Source: Paludibacteraceae bacterium (GTDB taxonomy: Bacteria > Bacteroidota > Bacteroidia > Bacteroidales > Paludibacteraceae). Taken from it: a DNA stretch of 64,000 bases. Below are positions 34,321-42,694 of this stretch, piece by piece. Position numbers and translations under genes: made by a program. Each line of letters starts with the position of its first letter. The first letter of the stretch is position 1. The stretch covers positions 62,001 through 126,000 of the forward strand of contig JAKSOA010000002.1 in the NCBI GenBank assembly GCA_024405875.1. Direction: 5' to 3'. Below the pieces are notes generated by a model, which had not been told where the DNA came from, made no database searches, and worked only from the letters and a program-made list of their open reading frames with translations.

Positions 34321-34348
34321 CGTCATTCTGAGCGAAGCGAAGAATCTC
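34321..34348. repeat. REP-like element copy A
   Basis: This 28-bp element reads CGTCATTCTGAGCGAAGCGA then AGAATCTC. ATTCT pairs with AGAAT around the core. An identical 28-bp copy is at 35886-35913, and a variant with compensating changes is at 38962-38989. I recognise this sequence as a common dispersed element in bacterial genomes. Confidence 0.75.
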
Positions 34349-34372
34349 TAACTAAAAATTGTTGATAATTTT

Positions 34373-34403
34373 TTTGCAGTTAGAAATTTTTTATCTAACT
34401 TTG
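34373..34403 (+). promoter_or_regulatory. Promoter of the OmpA-family gene
   Basis: TTTG (34373-34376), 19 bp, TAACTTTG (34396-34403) matches the Bacteroidetes consensus exactly, giving a leader of about 38 nt before ATG 34448. This is the strongest promoter-like sequence in the window, in keeping with an abundant porin. Confidence 0.72.
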
Positions 34404-34447
34404 GCACTTGATTGTGAACATACGCAAAAAATTAATATACTAAAGAT

Positions 34448-35884
34448 ATGAAGAAACTATTTACACTGCTAACAGCATCACTCTTTGCACTATGTGTAAT
34501 GGCTGCCACAGAAACAGCCAATGAGGCTCCTGTTAAAGAGGAGGCTCCTAATGAAGAGGCTTCAAAAAATGAGGCTGTTTACCAATCAACAAATGAGGAT
34601 GGTGAGATTCTGCACCCCTTCAAGGACTACTCACACTGGTCATTGTCTGTAAACGGCGGTCTCTCTCAGTTTGACGGTGACGCCCAGCAAAGGTATAATC
34701 AGTTGCTCTCAAGTTCACACATTATGTGGACTGTGGGTATTGAGGCTGAATATACATTCAACCCAGCCTGGGGTCTTATATTGGGTTTCCAATATATGCC
34801 TTATCAGGGTTATACAAGTACCACAGATTATGGTAAGAACTACTTCCGTGGTAATATGTACACCATTCAGTTGTTAGGTTCAATGAATGTGCTTAACCTC
34901 TTTGGTCAGTACAGAAAATCATGGCGTTGGGCTTGGTACATTAACGGTGGTATTGGTTTTACATTCTATGACAGCAAGACTCAGCGTGACGGAGAGCAAG
35001 GTCCTTCACCAATGCAACCTAAAGATGTAAAAGAGGGTCGTGCAATGTCATTCCCTATAGGCACAGGGGTTGAGTATAACATTACCAAGTGCTTTGCCAT
35101 AGGTATAAACGCTTACTATCGTTTCAGTAATAAGGATAACTATGAGGGTGAGCACTATACAAAGGGTACTATGAATGACGGTGAGTTCTACGCCACCATT
35201 AACGCCCGTGTCAAATTCCTTCAGAAGAGCAGGGAAGGCGGTCATATGCGTAACATAACTATGTATGAGTTTAACAATATGCAGAGTGGCAGAGCCAAGG
35301 ATTATCAAGACCAGATTGACTCTCTGAAACGTAGGGTTAAGATGATAGAGGACACACTTGAGCACCACGTGTTTGTTATGTTGGATACACTTGAGCATTA
35401 CCACGCTACCACGCCTGATGATGATGAGGACTCTGTTCCAAACTTCCGTGACCGTGAGCCGAACACTCCTAAGGGTTCATTTGTAAACTATTGGGGTGAG
35501 AGCATCAAGCCAAATAACTGTGAGGAGGCCATAAGAGAGATTAAGGAGGCTATGAACTTTGGTATTGATTATGACCTCTCAGTTTATTTCCCATTTGATA
35601 AGTACTACCTCACAAATGATGCTAAGGATAATGTAGAGAAGGCGTTTAAGAAACTTCAGGAGAATCCTGACCTCAAGGTTGAGTTACGTGGTTACTGTGA
35701 CTTCCCTGGTAAGGCGGACTACAACTTGAAGTTAAGTGAGAATCGTGTTAATACGGTTGAGAAGGCTCTTATTGACAAGGGTATAGACCCGTCTCGTATC
35801 ACTAAGACAGGTAAGGGCAAACTGCCTAACCCACCACAGAAGGAGTACAAGAACCGTCGCTGTGACTTCTACTTCTACAAGTAG
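34448..35884 (+). CDS. OmpA-family outer-membrane protein
   Basis: The 478-residue protein has a signal peptide (about 1-20, LFTLLTASLFALCVMAA). An N-terminal beta-barrel follows (about 60-270; LSVNGGLSQFDGDAQQRY, then FNPAWGLILGFQYMPYQG). Next come a short coiled coil (YQDQIDSLKRRVKMIEDTLE), a thrombospondin type-3-like Asp-rich calcium motif (DDDEDSVPNFRDREP) and a C-terminal OmpA domain (LRGYCDFPGKADYNLKLSENR) that binds peptidoglycan. This is the architecture of the major Bacteroidales OmpA proteins. It has its own strong promoter and terminator, so it is a single-gene unit. Confidence 0.92.
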   Translation: MKKLFTLLTASLFALCVMAATETANEAPVKEEAPNEEASKNEAVYQSTNEDGEILHPFKDYSHWSLSVNGGLSQFDGDAQQRYNQLLSSSHIMWTVGIEAEYTFNPAWGLILGFQYMPYQGYTSTTDYGKNYFRGNMYTIQLLGSMNVLNLFGQYRKSWRWAWYINGGIGFTFYDSKTQRDGEQGPSPMQPKDVKEGRAMSFPIGTGVEYNITKCFAIGINAYYRFSNKDNYEGEHYTKGTMNDGEFYATINARVKFLQKSREGGHMRNITMYEFNNMQSGRAKDYQDQIDSLKRRVKMIEDTLEHHVFVMLDTLEHYHATTPDDDEDSVPNFRDREPNTPKGSFVNYWGESIKPNNCEEAIREIKEAMNFGIDYDLSVYFPFDKYYLTNDAKDNVEKAFKKLQENPDLKVELRGYCDFPGKADYNLKLSENRVNTVEKALIDKGIDPSRITKTGKGKLPNPPQKEYKNRRCDFYFYK

Positions 35885-35885
35885 T

Positions 35886-35913
35886 CGTCATTCTGAGCGA
35901 AGCGAAGAATCTC
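35886..35913. repeat. REP-like element copy B
   Basis: This copy is identical over 28 bp to copy A at 34321-34348. It starts 1 bp after the TAG of the OmpA gene and precedes its terminator. The core contains the GCGAAGC heptamer, known to form very stable DNA mini-hairpins. Confidence 0.75.
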
Positions 35914-35931
35914 AAAATGTCAGTTTAATAT

Positions 35932-35971
35932 AAAAAAAGAGAGCAATCCATACGGGTTGCCTCTTTTTTTT
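35932..35971 (+). terminator. Intrinsic terminator after the OmpA gene
   Basis: An A-run plus GAGAGCAATCC pairs with GGGTTGCCTC plus a T-run of eight (35964-35971) around a 4-nt loop. The A-run makes it potentially bidirectional. A TATCTTTAC (35973-35981) just after it may be a variant -7 box for the following gene. Confidence 0.8.
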
Positions 35972-35996
35972 GTATCTTTACTTCGTTTATAGGCTT

Positions 35997-38972
35997 ATGA
36001 ACCAGACGACCTCATTTAACAAACTATACTTCAAGGACACATCATTCGCATCATTGATGAAGAGTCGTGTCTATAACATTCTGCTTGTGGCAACCAAGTA
36101 TGACGCCTTTATGCTTGAAGAGGACGGACGTATAGATGAGCAACTGTTTAATGAGTATACCGCACTTAACCTGCGTTACCCGCCACGGTTCACACTTGCC
36201 TCCACCATTGATGAGGCTCGTGACTTTTTTGAGACCCGTAATTTTGAACTGATTATTGTTATGCCTACGGGTGACAGCCCTGATGTTTTTGATTGGGCTA
36301 AGGAGTGCAAGGTTCAGAACATAAATGTTCCTATAATACTTCTTACAACATTCCAGAAAGAGGTTTTCCGCAAAGTCTTCAATAACCAGGACTTCTCTGG
36401 CATTGACTACATTTTCTCCTGGCTTGGAGAGACCGACCTTCTGCTTGCCATTGTAAAGATGATAGAGGACAGAATGAATGTTGATGAGGATATAGCCTCT
36501 GTGGGTGTTCAGGCAATACTTTTTGTTGAGGACTCGCCACATTACTATTCAGCCATACTGCCAAACCTATATAAGCACGTCTTTGTGCAGTCACGCTCAT
36601 TTATGACTGAGGCTCTCAATGACCACGAGCGTATGCTGCGTATGCGCGGACGCCCTAAGATTCTCTTTGCCCGTACGTATGAGGAGGCGTTGGAGACCTA
36701 CAAGCGTTATGCAAAGAATATTCTTGGTGTGGTTACTGACGTGCGTTTCCCTAAAGGCGGGGATATGTGTGAGCGTGCCGGCATTGACCTTTGCACCTAC
36801 ATACGCCACGATGACAGTTTTCTGCCCATAATAATAGAATCAACAGAGACTCAAAACGCCGCAGCCGCTGAGGTTCTGCGAGCCACCTTTATTGACAAGG
36901 GCTCAGAGCGTTTCCATCTGGAACTTAAGAACGCTATTACCAAGAATTTTGGTTTTGGAGATTTTAATTTCATTGACCCCGATACTCACGAGATTGTAGC
37001 CGTGGCACGCAACCTTAAGGAATTGCAAGATAAGATTTTCACAATACCGGCACGTTCATTCTACTATCATATATCACATAACCACCTCTCACGCTGGCTC
37101 TACTCACGTGCTATGTTCCCTCTTGCGGAGTTTATAAGAAACATTCCCGCCGCCTCCATATCAGAGGTTGACGACCACCGCAAGGCCATATTTGACGCCA
37201 TCGTGGCATACCGTAAAATTAAGAACAAGGGTGTCATAGCCACATTCAACAGTGATGTGTATGATATGTACTCAAACTTCGCCCGCATAGGGGAAGGCTC
37301 TATGGGAGGCAAGGCTCGTGGTCTGGCATTCCTTGACGTGGTGTCAAAGCGTAACCCTGAGTTCTTTGATTTTGAGACCACGCAGATAGTTGTTCCAAAG
37401 ACCATTGTTATTTGCACTGACAAGTTTGATGAGTTTATGGAGATGAACAAACTCTATGACGTGGCTTTGGATGATAAACTCTCCGATGAGGAGATTCTCT
37501 CTTACTTCATAGCCGCTCCTGCGCCACCCGCTTTTAATGAGAAGATTAGGGCTTTCATTAGTGCCATACCAGAGAGCTGTCCTATTGCGGTACGTTCTTC
37601 AAGTTTGCTTGAAGACTCTCATTATCAGCCGTTTGCAGGGGTGTATACCACATATATGGTGCCTAATTTGTCAAATGACAGAGATACTACATTAAAGATG
37701 CTTGCTGATGCTATAAAAGCTGTCTATGCCTCTGTCTATTATCAGGCGAGCAAGTCATATATGATGGCTACAAAGAATGTCATTAGCCGTGAGAAGATGG
37801 CTGTGGTGCTTCAAGAGGTTTGTGGCACTGAGCATAACGGACGTTTCTATCCATCATTCTCAGGTGTGGCGCGCTCACTTAACTACTATCCCATAGGCGA
37901 TGAGCAGAGTGAGGATGGGGTTGTGAATGTGGCTCTTGGTCTTGGAAAATACATTGTTGACGGCGGGCAGACACTGCGTTTCTCCCCCAAACATAGTACC
38001 AATATTTTGCAGACAAGCACTCTTGACCTTGCTCTTACGCAAACCCAGACCTATTTCAATGCTCTGGATATGAGTATGATAAACACGCTTCCTAAAGTTG
38101 ATGACGGTTTTAACCTGCTTAAACTGAACGTTAGGGAGGCTGAGAAGGACGGAACGCTTAAATACATTGCCTCAACGTTTGACCCGTATGACCAGACCCT
38201 TTTGCCGGGTTTGTACGGTAACGGACGCAAGGTCATCACCTTTGCCAACATACTTGAGCACGGAGCCTTCCCGCTTGCAGAGATAATTGAGAAGGTGCTG
38301 CTTGTGGGTGAGCGTGAGATGGGACGCCCGGTTGAGATAGAGTTTGCTGTAAACCTTGATTATGAGAACAACAGAGATAACAAGTTCTATCTGCTTCAAA
38401 TCCGCCCCATAGTTGACTCAAACAAATCAATTGATGAGGACCTTTCAGCCGTCTCCCACGATGAAGCCTTTATTCTAAGCCGTAATGTCTTAGGCAACGG
38501 AGTTATGAGTGATATTTGTGATGTTGTATATGTAAAGGAGGGAATGTTCTCACCATCAAACAACCAACTCATAGCATACGATATAGATGAGTTCAACCGC
38601 AGGTTATCCGCAGCAGACACACCCTACATACTTGTAGGACCAGGTCGTTGGGGAAGCAGTGACACTTGGCTGGGCATACCCGTAAAGTGGCCTAACATAG
38701 CGGGTGCCAGGGTTATAGTGGAGGCGGGTGAGACCTCTTATCACATTGACCCAAGTCAGGGCACTCATTTCTTTCAGAACCTGACCTCTTGCGGCTGTGC
38801 CTATTTTACAGTTGAAGACCCCGATACAAGTTTCTGTGACTTCTCATTGCTTGAAGGCGCTGAACTTGTGGAGGAGACAAAATATATAGCCCACGTGCGT
38901 TTCCAGAGTCCGCTTGTAGTCAAGGTGGACGGCAAAAAACACATCGGGGTGGTATTCCGTCCGTCATCCTGA
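35997..38972 (+). CDS. Receiver-like domains fused to a PEP/pyruvate-binding (PPDK_N) domain
   Basis: The 991-residue protein starts at ATG 35997. Receiver-like domain 1 (about 26-160) lacks the acidic pocket. Receiver 2 (about 170-310) keeps it: Glu178-Asp179, acceptor Asp248 (GVVTDVRF), Ser282/Thr283 and Lys301. After a linker comes a pyruvate-phosphate-dikinase N-terminal ATP-grasp domain (about 430-830; GEGSMGGKARGLAFLD, IAVRSSSLLEDS, FAVNLD, LLQIRPI) and a C-terminal domain (ILVGPGRWGSSDTWLGIPVKW). No phosphohistidine swivel or PEP-utilising barrel is present, so it is not a complete PEP synthase. Similar proteins are annotated in Bacteroidetes, function unknown. The last codons and TGA lie within REP-like copy C. 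Confidence 0.85.
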   Translation: MNQTTSFNKLYFKDTSFASLMKSRVYNILLVATKYDAFMLEEDGRIDEQLFNEYTALNLRYPPRFTLASTIDEARDFFETRNFELIIVMPTGDSPDVFDWAKECKVQNINVPIILLTTFQKEVFRKVFNNQDFSGIDYIFSWLGETDLLLAIVKMIEDRMNVDEDIASVGVQAILFVEDSPHYYSAILPNLYKHVFVQSRSFMTEALNDHERMLRMRGRPKILFARTYEEALETYKRYAKNILGVVTDVRFPKGGDMCERAGIDLCTYIRHDDSFLPIIIESTETQNAAAAEVLRATFIDKGSERFHLELKNAITKNFGFGDFNFIDPDTHEIVAVARNLKELQDKIFTIPARSFYYHISHNHLSRWLYSRAMFPLAEFIRNIPAASISEVDDHRKAIFDAIVAYRKIKNKGVIATFNSDVYDMYSNFARIGEGSMGGKARGLAFLDVVSKRNPEFFDFETTQIVVPKTIVICTDKFDEFMEMNKLYDVALDDKLSDEEILSYFIAAPAPPAFNEKIRAFISAIPESCPIAVRSSSLLEDSHYQPFAGVYTTYMVPNLSNDRDTTLKMLADAIKAVYASVYYQASKSYMMATKNVISREKMAVVLQEVCGTEHNGRFYPSFSGVARSLNYYPIGDEQSEDGVVNVALGLGKYIVDGGQTLRFSPKHSTNILQTSTLDLALTQTQTYFNALDMSMINTLPKVDDGFNLLKLNVREAEKDGTLKYIASTFDPYDQTLLPGLYGNGRKVITFANILEHGAFPLAEIIEKVLLVGEREMGRPVEIEFAVNLDYENNRDNKFYLLQIRPIVDSNKSIDEDLSAVSHDEAFILSRNVLGNGVMSDICDVVYVKEGMFSPSNNQLIAYDIDEFNRRLSAADTPYILVGPGRWGSSDTWLGIPVKWPNIAGARVIVEAGETSYHIDPSQGTHFFQNLTSCGCAYFTVEDPDTSFCDFSLLEGAELVEETKYIAHVRFQSPLVVKVDGKKHIGVVFRPSS

Positions 38973-38989
38973 GCAAAGCGAAGGATCTT
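38962..38989. repeat. REP-like element copy C (with compensating changes), overlapping a stop codon
   Basis: This diverged copy of the 28-bp element has ATCCT...AGGAT in place of ATTCT...AGAAT, so the stem is maintained by paired changes. The last codons and the TGA of the receiver/PPDK_N gene (38970-38972) lie in it. Confidence 0.7.
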
Positions 38990-39010
38990 ATAAAAATAAA
39001 GAAATTTAAA

Positions 39011-40840
39011 ATGAAAAGGTTTTGGTCATTACTAAAAAGATTTCTTCCTAACTACAAGAACTCAATAGTTGGAGTGTTTGTGTTCAATTTGCTTTCAACT
39101 ATATTGAGCCTCTTTTCATTTGCAATGATTGTGCCTATTCTTGAAATTCTTTTTGGAATAGCGGAGCCAGTTACTCAGATGCCTGTAATGCAAGGTGATT
39201 TATTTGATTATGGAAAAAACTACTTATATTATTACGTTACACTATTTATTGGTGATAAGGGACAGACTCTTACCTTAGTACTTCTTGCATCTATTTTTCT
39301 TATAATAACCTTTCTTAAAGTTATTACCTACTATATTGGCACAATGTTCCTTGCCATTATGCATACGGGCGTTACAAGAGATTTAAGAAATACTGTGCTT
39401 GACAAGATTCTAACCTTGCCTATAGGTTTCTTTTCTGAGGAGAGGAAGGGCGACATTATGTCAAGAATGAGTACCGATGTGGCAGATGTTGAGGGTTCAA
39501 TTATGGGTTCTCTTGACCTTTTGGTAAAGAATCCGCTTGCAATTATCATTTATTTGGCTGTGCTTATTGCTGTAAGTTGGCAACTTAGTTTGTTTGTGCT
39601 TATTATGCTTCCACTTGCAGGCGGTCTTATGGGTGTTGTGGGCAAGAACCTGAAAAAGGACTCTGTGGAGGCTGGTAATGAGCAGGGAGTGCTAACCTCT
39701 CAAATGGAGGAGATGCTTGGCGGTCTTAGAGTAATTAAGGCTTTTAATGCAGAAGACAAGATAGCGGCACGTTTCCACAGGCAGACCGAGATTATAAGAA
39801 ACGCACTGCTTAAGGTTATAAAAAGGCAGTATCTGGCTCACCCTATGAGTGAGTTCCTTGGTACAATGATTATCTCTATTGTGGTATGTTTTGGCGGTTG
39901 GCTTATAATCGGGGCTCATACGGGTTTGCAGGCATCGGTGTTCATATATTATCTGCTTATATTCTACAGCCTTATAAATCCTATTAAAGAGTTGTCAAGG
40001 TGTGTGTATGGCATAAGAAAAGGGCTTGGCTCACTTGAGCGTATTGACAAGATTATGTCTGCTGAAAATCCGCTTACTTGTCCCGCTGTGCCTGACCACA
40101 TTCAAGATTTTAATGATAAAATTGAGTTCCGTAACGTCAGTTTCAAGTACGCCAATGATTGGGTTTTGCAAAATATTAACCTTACCATAGAAAAGGGCAA
40201 GACAGTTGCTCTTGTAGGGCAGTCAGGCAGTGGAAAATCAACACTTGTTGACCTTATTCCAAGATTTTGGGACGTACAAGAGGGAGAGGTGCTTATTGAC
40301 GGCATAAATGTTAAGAATGTACCCCGTGAGGAAATCAGAGGACTTATGGGAAATGTTAATCAGGAGGCTATTCTATTCAACGATACATTCTTTAACAATA
40401 TAGCCTTTGGTGTGGATAGTGCCACTCAGGAGCAGGTGGCGGCAGCGGCTAAGATTGCCAATGCCCACGACTTTATCTCCGCAACTGAAAATGGCTATCA
40501 AAGTAATATAGGAGACCGCGGTTGCAAACTTTCAGGCGGTCAACGTCAGCGTGTGAGTATCGCCCGTGCAATACTTAAGAATCCTCCTATCCTTATTCTT
40601 GATGAGGCTACATCGGCTCTTGACACAGAGTCAGAGAAACTTGTGCAGGAGGCTCTTGATAATTTGATGAAGAACCGTACCACCATAGTAATAGCCCACA
40701 GGCTCTCAACTATTCAAAACGCCGATGAGATTTGTGTACTTGAGGATGGCAGAATTATTGAGCGTGGAACGCATAAACAGCTTATTGCCCTTAACGGAGC
40801 GTACAAGAGATTGCAAGATGCACAGAAAATTAAAAGTTAA
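39011..40840 (+). CDS. MsbA-like ABC exporter (fused membrane and ATPase domains)
   Basis: The 609-residue half-transporter has a six-helix ABC exporter domain (about 15-320) and an ATPase domain with Walker A LVGQSGSGKSTLVDL, Q-loop NVNQEAILFND, signature KLSGGQRQRVSIARA, Walker B ILILDEATSALDTES and switch His IVIAHRLST. It matches the MsbA/lipid-A or multidrug exporter class. It is directly followed, with a 23-bp overlap, by glycosyltransferases. Export of lipid A or a glycan-lipid intermediate is plausible but not shown; a drug exporter cannot be ruled out. Confidence 0.88.
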   Translation: MKRFWSLLKRFLPNYKNSIVGVFVFNLLSTILSLFSFAMIVPILEILFGIAEPVTQMPVMQGDLFDYGKNYLYYYVTLFIGDKGQTLTLVLLASIFLIITFLKVITYYIGTMFLAIMHTGVTRDLRNTVLDKILTLPIGFFSEERKGDIMSRMSTDVADVEGSIMGSLDLLVKNPLAIIIYLAVLIAVSWQLSLFVLIMLPLAGGLMGVVGKNLKKDSVEAGNEQGVLTSQMEEMLGGLRVIKAFNAEDKIAARFHRQTEIIRNALLKVIKRQYLAHPMSEFLGTMIISIVVCFGGWLIIGAHTGLQASVFIYYLLIFYSLINPIKELSRCVYGIRKGLGSLERIDKIMSAENPLTCPAVPDHIQDFNDKIEFRNVSFKYANDWVLQNINLTIEKGKTVALVGQSGSGKSTLVDLIPRFWDVQEGEVLIDGINVKNVPREEIRGLMGNVNQEAILFNDTFFNNIAFGVDSATQEQVAAAAKIANAHDFISATENGYQSNIGDRGCKLSGGQRQRVSIARAILKNPPILILDEATSALDTESEKLVQEALDNLMKNRTTIVIAHRLSTIQNADEICVLEDGRIIERGTHKQLIALNGAYKRLQDAQKIKS

Positions 40841-41669
40841 AAGAATTGCGGCTATTACTATGGCACGCAATGATTCTTTCTTTTTAGGGAGATGGATTGC
40901 GTATTATGGGGCTCAGTTGGGCTTTGAGAATCTTTATGTGCTGCTTGACGGTACAGACCAGGTGTTGCCTGAGTGTTCTGAGAAGGTTCATGTAACTAAG
41001 ATTGAGCGTAAGGCTGAGGAAATGACTCGTGCTGACCGTACACGCATTGCTCTGATTAATGCAAAGGCAGAGGAACTGCTCAAGAGTTATGACCTAATTA
41101 TAGGTTGCGATGCTGATGAGTTTCTTCTTGTTGACCCTAAGACAGGAAAGAGCTTGGCACAATATTTGAGTGAGGCAGAAATTAAGGTCTCACTTTCAGG
41201 TTTGGGTATGGACGTAGGGCAGAAACTTGATGAGGAACCTGAACTTGACAAATCAAAGAACTTTTTGGAACAGCGTCATTACGCACTTCTTGATTCCCAA
41301 TATACAAAACCTGTGGTAAAAGCAAAACCTGAGGTTTGGGGAGCAGGATTCCATAGAGTTAAAGGCTGTAATTACCATATTGACAAAAATCTCTACCTTT
41401 TCCATTTTGGCTCTGTTGATAAGAATATGCTTTTGAGCAAACTTTCTGATAAGGAAAAGAGTGCAGAGGGGTGGGGTAAACATTTAAATCAGCGTTTACG
41501 TACTATTAACTTACTGACAATCAATAAGATACATACTAATGAATGCTTTCTGTGGATTGCACGCACTTTGCAAACCATAACTCGCCACCCATTTATGTGG
41601 ACACGCCCTTATATGTATTATTGGAAAATGCTTGTTCGTATTCCTGAAAGATTCAATACTATTGTATGA
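40818..41669 (+). CDS. Glycosyltransferase, tandem paralog 1 of 3
   Basis: The 283-residue GT-A type transferase of the Glyco_tranf_2_4 kind has an N-terminal VKRIAAITMARNDSFFLGRW nucleotide-sugar motif and DxD-like GCDADEFLLVDPKTG. The conserved FHRVKGCNYHIDKNLYLFHFG and C-terminal RIPERFNTIV are shared with the next two genes. The start at 40818 is chosen from homology to its neighbours and overlaps the ABC exporter by 23 bp in another frame. The acceptor is unknown. Its lack of a signal or membrane segment suggests a cytoplasmic enzyme acting on a lipid-linked or LPS-core substrate. Confidence 0.82.
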   Translation: MHRKLKVKRIAAITMARNDSFFLGRWIAYYGAQLGFENLYVLLDGTDQVLPECSEKVHVTKIERKAEEMTRADRTRIALINAKAEELLKSYDLIIGCDADEFLLVDPKTGKSLAQYLSEAEIKVSLSGLGMDVGQKLDEEPELDKSKNFLEQRHYALLDSQYTKPVVKAKPEVWGAGFHRVKGCNYHIDKNLYLFHFGSVDKNMLLSKLSDKEKSAEGWGKHLNQRLRTINLLTINKIHTNECFLWIARTLQTITRHPFMWTRPYMYYWKMLVRIPERFNTIV

Positions 41670-41692
41670 ATATGTATATTAAATAGAATTTT

Positions 41693-42535
41693 ATGAAACG
41701 TATTGCAATAATAACAATGTCCCGTAATGATAACTTCTTTCTTGAGAAGTGGATTTCGTATTACGGCAAGCAGATAGGGTTTGAAAATATTTTCATCTAC
41801 CTTGACGGACTTGACTCTGATGTACCACAAGACACATCAGGGAAGGTCAATATTGTGCCTTGTGAAAAGATTCCGGGACCGATAGGTCAGGCAGAGCCAG
41901 GCAGACTTGCTTTCCTCTCTGACCGTGCCGCTGAGCGATTTGCTGATGGTTATGAAATGGTTATAGGCTGCGATGCTGATGAGTATCTTGTGGTTGAGCC
42001 ATTGTTGCATAAGACACTTGGAGAGTATCTGTCAGAAATAAAGATAGGAAACACTGTGTCAGGACTTGGTTTTGATGTGGGGCAACGTTTAGGTGAAGAA
42101 CCTGAATTTGATTATTCAGGGGGCTTTCTTGAGCAACGCAGGTATGCTGTGGTTGAGCCTGACTACACTAAGCCTGTTGTAATTACTAAGCCTGTAAGAT
42201 GGGGTGTTGGTTTTCATAGAATAAAAGGAGTTAATTATCATATAGACAGTAATTTATATCTTTTCCACTTTGGCTGTTTTGACTTAAAATTTCTGGAAAA
42301 GAAACTCTCAAGCAATGATTTGAACAAGATGGGTTGGGAAAAGCATCTTATGTTCCGCCGTCACACTATTGACAGAGTATCGGAAGTAAAGAGACCAAAA
42401 GACGGGGAGAAATTCATACCTATAGCAAGGTTTATTCAGCGTATTTTCCGTGCTCCGTATCATTGGAACCGCCCTTCAATGTTCGGGCAGCAAGTGGTTA
42501 TCAGAATACCTGAGAGATTCAGTACTATTGTATGA
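41693..42535 (+). CDS. Glycosyltransferase, tandem paralog 2 of 3
   Basis: The 280-residue paralog of its neighbours has IAIITMSRNDNFFLEKWISY, GCDADEYLVVEP (DxD), WGVGFHRIKGVNYHIDSNLY and the C-terminus RIPERFSTIV. Spacing from paralog 1 is 23 bp and includes a leader (ATATGTATATTAAATAGAAT) that is repeated almost exactly before paralog 3, so gene plus leader were duplicated together. A 141-bp inverted-repeat element lies directly after its stop. Confidence 0.82.
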   Translation: MKRIAIITMSRNDNFFLEKWISYYGKQIGFENIFIYLDGLDSDVPQDTSGKVNIVPCEKIPGPIGQAEPGRLAFLSDRAAERFADGYEMVIGCDADEYLVVEPLLHKTLGEYLSEIKIGNTVSGLGFDVGQRLGEEPEFDYSGGFLEQRRYAVVEPDYTKPVVITKPVRWGVGFHRIKGVNYHIDSNLYLFHFGCFDLKFLEKKLSSNDLNKMGWEKHLMFRRHTIDRVSEVKRPKDGEKFIPIARFIQRIFRAPYHWNRPSMFGQQVVIRIPERFSTIV

Positions 42536-42538
42536 CAA

Positions 42539-42679
42539 ATATACATATTTATACTTTCTGAGGCGTCTCCACCCTCGGAGTCGTATAGAGGGAGGGACCC
42601 ATAGGGTCACAGACCCGTATGGGAGGGACAAGGACTTCACAGAAGTCCGAAGCCCGAAAGAAAGTATGAATATGTATAT
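42539..42679. mobile_element. 141-bp terminal-inverted-repeat (MITE-like) element between paralogs 2 and 3
   Basis: A 21-bp terminal inverted repeat with one mismatch (42539-42559 and 42659-42679; end of the right arm GAATATGTATAT) encloses a GC-richer core. The core has its own hairpins, including GGACTTC-ACA-GAAGTCC near 42630-42646 and a CCCATA...TATGGG pair. The corresponding spacer between paralogs 1 and 2 is only 23 bp and lacks it. There is no ORF of note inside. It may be an insertion or an expanded stem-loop. Confidence 0.6.
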
Positions 42680-42694
42680 ATTAAATAGAATTTT

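Noticed and set aside
36051..36542. 163-codon minus-strand ORF inside the receiver/PPDK_N gene
   Set aside because: No family similarity seen and the plus-strand protein is conserved through the region.
40725..40817. Longer start for glycosyltransferase paralog 1
   Set aside because: It would overlap the ABC exporter by 116 bp and has no counterpart in the two sister genes, whose ATGs align with 40818.
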